Shown: positions 15,858 to 20,747 of the stretch, piece after piece
Layout: the number at the start of each line of letters is the position of its first letter
How positions within the stretch are numbered: the stretch's first letter is position 1
Source: Actinomycetota bacterium
GTDB taxonomy: Bacteria; Actinomycetota; Acidimicrobiia; Acidimicrobiales; JAMCPL01
Length of the DNA stretch: 20,747 nucleotides
Assembly: GCA_023379725.1 (NCBI GenBank)
Contig: JAMCPC010000083.1
Span: 29,383-50,129, forward strand
Direction of reading: 5' to 3'
Program-made: the position numbers and the translations under genes
Notes under the pieces: generated by a model
The model's database searches: none
What the model was told of the DNA's origin: nothing
What the model saw: the letters and a program-made list of their open reading frames with translations, nothing else

Positions 15858-15872
15858 ACCACAGCCTGAGCC
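15849..15872 (+). repeat. 12-bp tandem duplication across a stop codon
   Basis: ACAGCCTGAACC (15849-15860) and ACAGCCTGAGCC (15861-15872) are adjacent and differ by one base. The first copy contains the TGA stop of the zinc-ribbon gene; the second carries the same stop in frame. ACAGCCT recurs at 15883 and 15924, but not in tandem. Confidence 0.85.
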
Positions 15873-16063
15873 TATCATGGGAACAGCCTACCTTGCCTGC
15901 CCATATGGTCCACTCCAGGTCACAACAGCCTGAGATACGAAAGATAGGATAACGGATATTTAGAGCCTAGGGGATCGGCGGACATTCACCAAATGTCTAT
16001 ATTTTACTACTACGCCCCGCTCATTGACACCCCGCTTATTTCCGAAGAGCCAGTAATGCAAAA

Positions 16064-16123
16064 ATGGCACAAGGCACCCAAGAGCAAGGGGTGCAAGTTG
16101 CTCTATAAGGCACCTTATGCCAT
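16064..16123 (+). other. Nested inverted repeats, possible structured RNA
   Basis: An outer stem ATGGCA (16064-16069)/TGCCAT (16118-16123) encloses an inner stem AGAGCAA (16081-16087)/TTGCTCT (16098-16104). The octamer AAGGCACC sits in both side loops (16071-16078 and 16107-16114). A competing hairpin GCACCC (16074-16079)/GGGTGC (16089-16094) would exclude the inner stem. A fold of about 60 nt is possible on either strand; function is unknown. Confidence 0.4.
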
Positions 16124-16190
16124 ATGTAATTATATATTATAATTAAGCTCTTCCGTTACCGGTCCTGTTACCGGCAAGGATTATAAGCTG

Positions 16191-16238
16191 ATGCTGTAGC
16201 TGCATAATACACGACATAGGCTCATGTAACTACAGCAT
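16191..16238. terminator. 15-bp hairpin between convergent genes, likely terminator
   Basis: Arms at 16191-16205 and 16224-16238 pair over 15 positions with two non-Watson-Crick positions, with an 18-nt loop. On the plus strand GTTTTCT follows. On the minus strand it lies 21 nt after the DUF5666-like stop codon but lacks a clean U-run. It probably serves as a terminator for one or both convergent transcripts. Confidence 0.5.
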
Positions 16239-16258
16239 GTTTTCTACTCGGTCGCTAC

Positions 16259-16849
16259 CTATGCAGCCGCTCCAGTACTACTTGATGAGGAAGAGGTAGA
16301 GCTGGGTGCATGTGTAGAACTGCCTGCCTTTTTCCCAAGTTTGAGCCCGCTTAAAGGCAGTATCACTGTAGCGTGCCCCGAACTCTCCATAAGCACTACC
16401 CGTGCACCATCTTTGAGCGCTGCCTTGCGAGGCTCATGAGTAGTCGAGCTAATCGATGCAGTAAACGACTGCCCGTCGATACGCTTGACAGTAATAGAAG
16501 TAGCCGATAGCGCCGTCACGGTGCCCCTTTCTACTTCGACCACCTTGTCACCGCTCTTCGTGTGCAAAGTCACCTGGACTCCAATAGCATGGCGTGCCAT
16601 TTTGGCTGCACGAGCAAGTTCACGATGCAATATGCCCTTCACCAAACTACGATGATGCGCCTTTGAGCCGTGATGAGTGCCCTTGGCATGCGTAGATCCC
16701 GGAGCTGCCGTAGTGCTTGTCGGAGCAGGAGACTGAGTAGAGGAAGTTAAAGCAAATGCCCCTCCTGCCACTCCTGCAACGGCCAGTACGCCAACGATTG
16801 TTCCGATCGCCACGCTCTTGGTAATATGTCTTTTTAGCTTGTCTTTCAT
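16259..16849 (-). CDS. Membrane-anchored or secreted DUF5666-like protein
   Basis: A 196-residue protein with a basic N-terminus and a hydrophobic segment (about residues 13-34, SVAIGTIVGVLAVAGVAGG), so it is exported or anchored. A His/Lys-rich linker (HAKGTHHGSKAHHRS) follows, then a beta-rich domain VEVERGTVTALSATSITVKRIDGQSF, which resembles DUF5666/OB-like folds seen in many exported actinobacterial proteins. The C-terminus is a Ser/Thr/Ala-rich tail. Function is unknown. The ATG has AAGGAG 5 nt upstream. It is convergent with the zinc-ribbon gene and lies 139 bp after the MDR enzyme on the same strand. Confidence 0.75.
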   Translation of the reverse strand: MKDKLKRHITKSVAIGTIVGVLAVAGVAGGAFALTSSTQSPAPTSTTAAPGSTHAKGTHHGSKAHHRSLVKGILHRELARAAKMARHAIGVQVTLHTKSGDKVVEVERGTVTALSATSITVKRIDGQSFTASISSTTHEPRKAALKDGARVVLMESSGHATVILPLSGLKLGKKAGSSTHAPSSTSSSSSSTGAAA

Positions 16850-16949
16850 GTTTTCTCCTTATCTTGTCGTACTTGGTATTACTATACGCCAAGCTTCCAC
16901 GGAGCATGTCTCCGGGCAAAACTTATCCATGTCGCTTAGTGCTATTTAA

Positions 16950-16977
16950 GTTATACACCCAAAAGTCGGTGATACAA
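16950..16977 (-). promoter_or_regulatory. Possible promoter of the DUF5666-like gene
   Basis: On the minus strand TTGTAT (16972-16977) precedes TATAAC (16950-16955) by 16 bp. The leader would be about 95 nt and contains a small CGGAG/CTCCG hairpin at 16900-16914. The match is moderate; a TATAGT nearer the gene lacks a -35 partner. Confidence 0.3.
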
Positions 16978-16988
16978 TGAATTATTTG

Positions 16989-18152
16989 TTAGGGAATTAT
17001 TATCAGTTTTCCTGCCTGCTCTCCCCTATACAACCTCTCGAAAGCGCTTCTCGCATCACCGAGGGGAGTCACACTGTCTACCTGCGGATGTAACCAATCC
17101 GCCGCCGCCAGATTGACTAACGTACGAAGTTCCTGGTAGGTACCCATGGTAGAACCGGCAATTCTGATCTGACGCCAGAATATCCGCTGCAACATAGCCG
17201 GAGGGTTGCCACCACCCGTTGCTCCTGAAATAACCACTACTCCATCAGGCTTGACCGAACGCAGACTCAGCTCCCATGTCGGCGCTCCTACGGTTTCAAT
17301 CACTGCATCCACTCCACCGGATGTGTATCTCTGGATTTCTCTAGCCGATTCTACAGAGGATTCAAATGCCGCAATGGCCCCCATCTTGAGCGCGTAATCT
17401 CGCTTTTCTGGGGTTCTGGCTGTGGCTATCACCCTTATACTGCCAAGTGCTGCCAGCTGGATAGCTGCTACTGCTACACCGCCGGTGGCACCATTCACCA
17501 GAATAGTATCCCCGGGAGATAACCTGGCTCGTCCGTACAGCATGTGGTAGGCGGTCAGATATGTCGTCGATAGGCTTGCAGCCACCACAGGCGATACGCC
17601 CTCGGGAAGCGCTATCAGATTGGCAATTGGCACAACAAACAACTCAGCCAGCGTACCTTGATAGTTGCCTTCACTCAGCAATGCCATATCGTGGCAGAGC
17701 AACTCATTACCAGATCGACATGCCAGGCATGTTCCACACGATATAACAGGATAAGCCACCACTTCGGTCCCGATAGGCGGGGCGCTGGGAGGAACCTCCT
17801 CTCGCCCGTAATGCCCGTAAGCAACTACCCTACCTGCTCCATCACAGCCCAATACCTGCGGAGGGGAAACCGGCCTGGAAGATACCCCCTGGAGTGTCCA
17901 GAGGTCATGGTGATTCAGGGATGCCGCCTCCATCTTCACCAGCGCCCACCCGGGAGGCACCAAGGGCTCGGGCAGTTCCCCTACAGTTAGATTCGCCAAG
18001 GGATCCGTGTCGTCTGCCTTATTGGGTCTCTCTGCACTCTGGCCTGCAATGGCACTCTGGCCTGCAATGGCCTCCTCCCCTGCTCTATCGTTTTTTGGAC
18101 TTTCCTGATCATTCTTTAGATCTTCAATACTCGAAAGATATACAGCCTTCAT
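16989..18152 (-). CDS. MDR-family zinc-type alcohol dehydrogenase / quinone oxidoreductase
   Basis: A 387-residue medium-chain dehydrogenase/reductase. It shows NHHDLWTLQG (80-89), the structural-zinc cysteines C139, C142, C145 and C153 (C-x2-C-x2-C-x7-C), and an NAD(P)H motif NGATGGVAVAAIQLAALG near residue 220. The usual catalytic-zinc Cys and His-Glu are not in place (NHHD; LGCDGAG), so it is probably a zinc-structured, non-classical reductase. The substrate is unknown. Residues about 10-55 are an insertion between the first beta strand and the usual continuation; it is hydrophilic and holds a perfect duplicated AIAGQS unit. The start overlaps the tadA stop by 4 nt, with AAGGAA 10 nt upstream. 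Confidence 0.85.
   Translation of the reverse strand: MKAVYLSSIEDLKNDQESPKNDRAGEEAIAGQSAIAGQSAERPNKADDTDPLANLTVGELPEPLVPPGWALVKMEAASLNHHDLWTLQGVSSRPVSPPQVLGCDGAGRVVAYGHYGREEVPPSAPPIGTEVVAYPVISCGTCLACRSGNELLCHDMALLSEGNYQGTLAELFVVPIANLIALPEGVSPVVAASLSTTYLTAYHMLYGRARLSPGDTILVNGATGGVAVAAIQLAALGSIRVIATARTPEKRDYALKMGAIAAFESSVESAREIQRYTSGGVDAVIETVGAPTWELSLRSVKPDGVVVISGATGGGNPPAMLQRIFWRQIRIAGSTMGTYQELRTLVNLAAADWLHPQVDSVTPLGDARSAFERLYRGEQAGKLIIIP
18034..18069 (-). repeat. Perfect 18-bp tandem duplication in the MDR gene
   Basis: GCACTCTGGCCTGCAATG occurs twice in succession (18034-18051, 18052-18069) without a mismatch. On the minus strand it encodes the doubled AIAGQS in the N-terminal insertion. 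The perfect identity suggests a recent event or replication slippage. Confidence 0.95.
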
Positions 18153-18622
18153 GAACCGCTATTCCTTAATCCTGCAAAAAACCCTGCCAATAGATCGCTG
18201 ACTTCATCTGCGAGTAGCCCTTGCTCGACCTGCACCTGATGATTAAGGCGTGGATCATCACACAAGTTGTACAGCGAGCCACAGGCACCTGCCTTTGGAT
18301 CAGCTACAGCATAGACCAGTCGCTTGACACGGCTCAACACCAACGCACCCGCACACATGGGGCATGGTTCCATGGTTACATATACCTCTGCTCCCTCCAG
18401 ATGCCACGTACCCAACACAGCCGCCGCATCGCGCAGCGCTAACATCTCAGCGTGAGCCGATGGGTCGGCAGTTTTCTCCCTCTCATTGTATCTCTCTGCA
18501 AGTATGCTCCCATTCAATGTCACTACCGCACCTACCGGCACTTCCCCGGCATCTACTGCCCGCTTGGCTTGCTTAAAAGCCAATTTAATCATCTTCAGGT
18601 CGACATGAGTAAAATCATTCAT
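18149..18622 (-). CDS. tadA: tRNA-specific adenosine deaminase TadA
   Basis: A 157-residue cytidine-deaminase-fold enzyme that makes inosine at the wobble position of tRNA-Arg(ACG). The zinc and proton-shuttle motif HAE is at H57-E59, and PCPMC at 86-90 supplies C87 and C90. VPVGAVV and DPKAGACGSLYNL are also typical. Length is normal. No Shine-Dalgarno sequence is seen before the ATG at 18622; a later in-frame ATG (residue 11) has none either. The first of a two-gene leftward unit, coupled to the MDR gene by ATGA, and divergent from the thiolase. Confidence 0.94.
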   Translation of the reverse strand: MNDFTHVDLKMIKLAFKQAKRAVDAGEVPVGAVVTLNGSILAERYNEREKTADPSAHAEMLALRDAAAVLGTWHLEGAEVYVTMEPCPMCAGALVLSRVKRLVYAVADPKAGACGSLYNLCDDPRLNHQVQVEQGLLADEVSDLLAGFFAGLRNSGS

Positions 18623-18732
18623 TATAGTATGTTAATACTAGTGGTTTGTCCCGTAAATAGCGTAATGTTATCTGGCTGGCGGGAACCCATGGGTATTTGC
18701 GAGACGCTACACTAGCTAGTTAGAGAATGATC

Positions 18733-18737
18733 GGAGG
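18733..18737 (+). promoter_or_regulatory. Ribosome-binding site of the thiolase
   Basis: GGAGG lies 6 nt upstream of the ATG at 18744, confirming the start. I found no well-matched promoter in the 121 bp separating this gene from tadA. Confidence 0.75.
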
Positions 18738-18743
18738 TATAAA

Positions 18744-19925
18744 ATGGCAGGAACCGTTATCCTGGGAGCGGCAAGAACTCCTATAGGCAAGTTGTCAGGA
18801 GCACTTGCCTCTTCCAGCGCGATGAGCCTTGGTGCTGTTGCAATTAAAGAGGCACTACTGCGTGCAGGTGTGATACCCGAAAAAGTCGACTACGTATTCA
18901 TGGGACACGTACTTCAAGCTGGTCAGGGACAGATAACTGCGCGGCAGGCAGCCACTGGAGCGGGAATAGCCATGGACGTACCGTGTACCACGGTAAACAA
19001 AGTCTGCCTATCGGGAATGAATGCCATTTACCTAGCCGATCTTATGATAAATGCAGGTGAAGCTGATATAGTCGTGGCAGGTGGTATGGAGTCAATGACT
19101 CAGGCCCCCTACCTGCTTCCCCAGGCCAGACAGGGCTACCGGCTTGGAGATGCAACAATTATAGATTCAATGATGTATGACGGCCTGACCTGTGCCTTTG
19201 ACCAGTGTGCTATGGGAAAGTCCACAGAGAATTACAATATGGCAACAGGCGTATCAAGAGATCGGCAGGACGCCTTTGCTGCTCTATCTCATGAGCGTGC
19301 TGCAAATGCCCAAAAGAATGGGCGGTTCGCCATGGAAATAGCGCCAGTCACCATACCACAACGCAAAGGTGACCCGATAGTGGTCGACTCGGACGAGGGG
19401 ATCCGCCCTGAAACCACAGTAGAGTCACTTAGTAAGCTCAAGCCAGCCTTTTCCTCTGACGGTACAATCACTGCCGGCAACGCCAGCCAAATATCAGATG
19501 GTGCCGCTGCGGTGGTAGTAGCCTCCAAGGCTGCCGCGGAGAAGCTTGGTGTAAAGCCATTGGGAGAGATACTCGGCTATGGCCAGGTAGCCGGTCCTGA
19601 CGCTTCGCTGCTCCACCAGCCATCTGGTGCCATACGCAAGGCATTGGAGAGGTCAGGGAAGTCCATCGGTGACATTGACCTCTTTGAAATAAATGAAGCG
19701 TTTGCGGCAGTTGGGTTGGCCTCCATGGACGATCTCGGGATAGACGAAAAGGTATGTAACGTAAATGGTGGAGCCATAGCTTTCGGACACCCATTGGGAG
19801 CATCAGGTGCCCGTCTGGTAGTCACCATGCTGTATGAGATGCAACAACAAGGTGCATCGACAGGAGCCGCAGGACTCTGTGGCGGTGGTGGACAGGGGGA
19901 TGCAATTATCCTCTCCGCATCCTGA
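18744..19925 (+). CDS. Acetyl-CoA C-acetyltransferase (thiolase)
   Basis: A 393-residue thiolase of normal length. The nucleophile is C88 in VNKVCLSGMNA; NEAFAAV near 316-322, the histidine in GGAIAFGHPLGASGAR near 350, and the second catalytic cysteine in GLCGGGGQGDA near 380 are all present. It interconverts two acetyl-CoA with acetoacetyl-CoA, or cleaves 3-oxoacyl-CoA. The sequence looks like the biosynthetic acetyl-CoA acetyltransferase group (AtoB/PhaA-like), but chain-length preference is not decided. It stands alone, divergent from tadA. Its last codons and stop lie in a duplicated 19-bp unit. Confidence 0.92.
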   Translation: MAGTVILGAARTPIGKLSGALASSSAMSLGAVAIKEALLRAGVIPEKVDYVFMGHVLQAGQGQITARQAATGAGIAMDVPCTTVNKVCLSGMNAIYLADLMINAGEADIVVAGGMESMTQAPYLLPQARQGYRLGDATIIDSMMYDGLTCAFDQCAMGKSTENYNMATGVSRDRQDAFAALSHERAANAQKNGRFAMEIAPVTIPQRKGDPIVVDSDEGIRPETTVESLSKLKPAFSSDGTITAGNASQISDGAAAVVVASKAAAEKLGVKPLGEILGYGQVAGPDASLLHQPSGAIRKALERSGKSIGDIDLFEINEAFAAVGLASMDDLGIDEKVCNVNGGAIAFGHPLGASGARLVVTMLYEMQQQGASTGAAGLCGGGGQGDAIILSAS

Positions 19926-19944
19926 TATCCTCTCCGCATCCTGA
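19907..19944 (+). repeat. Perfect 19-bp tandem duplication across the thiolase stop codon
   Basis: TATCCTCTCCGCATCCTGA occurs at 19907-19925 and again at 19926-19944 without mismatch. The first copy ends with the thiolase stop TGA; the second lies in the 3' untranslated DNA. A partial third match (TATCCTGA) follows near 19950. As the unit is not a multiple of three, it would only be tolerated outside the coding frame. Confidence 0.95.
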
Positions 19945-20036
19945 CAATATATCCTGACGAATATTCCTGCCCAAATACCCAGATAGAAACAGAGCTTACG
20001 TTCTGCTCCGCTCATTGTATAAGCATGCCACAACAT

Positions 20037-20064
20037 CTATGCACGAATTTACATAGCTTCTTTT
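20037..20064 (+). terminator. Weak candidate terminator after the thiolase
   Basis: CTATG (20037-20041) and CATAG (20052-20056) could pair over a 10-nt loop, followed by CTTCTTTT. The stem is only 5 bp, so this is marginal. The remainder of the 198-bp gap before the next gene shows nothing convincing. Confidence 0.25.
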
Positions 20065-20123
20065 GTAAAAATTGTAACTGTCCTACTACTCGCATTCGCA
20101 TGGGCATGTAGTATGGTGTATCG

Positions 20124-20747
20124 ATGAATTCAATGAATACACCTCTACACACATCATCTGAAAAATGGCGTACCCATGATGTATGGGCAATTTCACTGTC
20201 TGCATTCTTCGCCGATCTGGGCTACCAGGGAGTACTGGCTGGGCTGCCTCTTTTCATGGTAATCGCCCTCCATGCCTCTGTAGCCCTGTACGGCTTGGCA
20301 ATGGCTCTTGGGTTTGGAGGCGGGTCGTTAATAGCCTACCTGGGTAGCAGGCTTGGAGACAGGATTGGACATCGCAAATTGGCCATAATAGGCAACTCCG
20401 CAATACCACTGCTATCCCTGACTGCCCTGGTTGCCAGTCCTGTCGCAGCAATCACCTTTTTCTGCACCGGATGGTGGGCAAGAAACCTGCGATCACCATC
20501 GAGACGGGTGATGCTGACTAAAAGCACGATCGAAAGCACTCGCACTCAGGCGTTTGGATTCCTTCACGCACTGGACATAGGAGGAGGTATATTCGCAGGA
20601 ATCTATATGATAGTTTCTATAGCTGAAGGGCTAAGTTACAGATACGTATTTTTGGGAACTATCATCCCCCTCGTCGTATCGACCTTCTGCCTTACGATAA
20701 CAGATCATGGCTTGGATCACAGCCCAGACGGACAGCCGGCTCCCCAC
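20124..20747 (+). CDS. MFS transporter (N-terminal half, 3' end beyond window)
   Basis: An open frame of 208 codons from ATG 20124 to the window edge. Hydrophobic helices begin near residue 20 (VWAISLSAFFADLGYQG). The MFS motif A, as GSRLGDRIGHRKL, falls between helices 2 and 3 at about residues 73-85. Further helices lie around 90-110, 150-170 and 170-195. It is a major-facilitator secondary transporter, substrate unknown. An in-frame ATG three codons later (ATGAATACACC) is equally possible; no good Shine-Dalgarno sequence precedes either. Confidence 0.82.
   Translation, partial: MNSMNTPLHTSSEKWRTHDVWAISLSAFFADLGYQGVLAGLPLFMVIALHASVALYGLAMALGFGGGSLIAYLGSRLGDRIGHRKLAIIGNSAIPLLSLTALVASPVAAITFFCTGWWARNLRSPSRRVMLTKSTIESTRTQAFGFLHALDIGGGIFAGIYMIVSIAEGLSYRYVFLGTIIPLVVSTFCLTITDHGLDHSPDGQPAPH

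Larger units (their letters stand above)
15873..16258. other. Intergenic region without a convincing gene
   Basis: This stretch of about 390 bp between convergent genes has no open frame I would accept and nothing resembling a tRNA. It contains a set of nested inverted repeats (16064-16123), an AT-rich run (16121-16148), a direct repeat GTTACCGG (16155-16162 and 16167-16174) and a long hairpin (16191-16238). Confidence 0.7.

Noticed and set aside
15873..16258. tRNA or other known RNA gene
   Set aside because: No cloverleaf, anticodon-arm or TψC-like pattern is visible; the inverted repeats do not match a riboswitch class I know.

Overview
The window reads as part of a bacterial chromosome of moderate base composition, probably from an actinobacterium. 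Three things point that way: the DUF6671 protein at the left edge, two start codons that sit 7-8 nt after good -10 boxes (leaderless-type starts, common in Actinomycetota), and a Tat-type lipoprotein sugar-binding protein. I suspect a free-living, possibly autotrophic or mixotrophic lineage, because of the inorganic-carbon pump and pyruvate synthase, but species cannot be fixed from this sequence. No tRNA, rRNA, CRISPR array, insertion sequence or phage gene was seen.

Layout, left to right. (1) 1-878 (-): most of a DUF6671 protein, cut by the window edge. (2) 1007-5310 (+): dabB and dabA, the two subunits of a DAB inorganic-carbon accumulation complex, translationally coupled (ATGA overlap) behind a strong leaderless-type promoter. 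(3) 5311-9938 (-): a complete CUT1-type carbohydrate (or glycerol-phosphate-like) ABC importer in the order binding protein, ATPase, permease, permease, tightly overlapping. Its last stop codon abuts the dabA stop codon with no base between. (4) 10146-14792 (+): a four-gene 2-oxoacid (pyruvate-type):ferredoxin oxidoreductase, gamma-alpha-beta plus a large FAD/NAD(P)/iron-sulfur subunit fused to ferredoxin domains. (5) 14905-15857 (+): an adenylate-kinase-like protein that has lost several catalytic residues, overlapping a small zinc-ribbon protein. (6) 15858-16258: a gene-poor stretch with structured inverted repeats. (7) 16259-18622 (-): a secreted or membrane-anchored DUF5666-like protein, an MDR (quinone-oxidoreductase/alcohol-dehydrogenase type) enzyme and tadA. 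(8) 18744-19925 (+): acetyl-CoA acetyltransferase. (9) 20124-end (+): the N-terminal half of an MFS transporter.

Metabolic reading (inference): the DAB pump would raise cytoplasmic bicarbonate/CO2, the oxidoreductase could run as pyruvate synthase with NAD(P)H or ferredoxin electrons, the thiolase handles acetyl-CoA units, and the ABC importer brings in organic carbon. This fits a mixotrophic lifestyle, but no RuBisCO or other carbon-fixation gene lies in the window.

The most distinctive sequence-level trait is a recurring 9-21 nt tandem duplication seen at five loci: in-frame arrays inside dabA, in the first part of the second ABC permease and in the MDR enzyme, plus two duplications that lie across stop codons. 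The best candidates for something new are these arrays inside otherwise conserved proteins, the degenerate adenylate-kinase/zinc-ribbon pair, and the structured element near 16064-16123.
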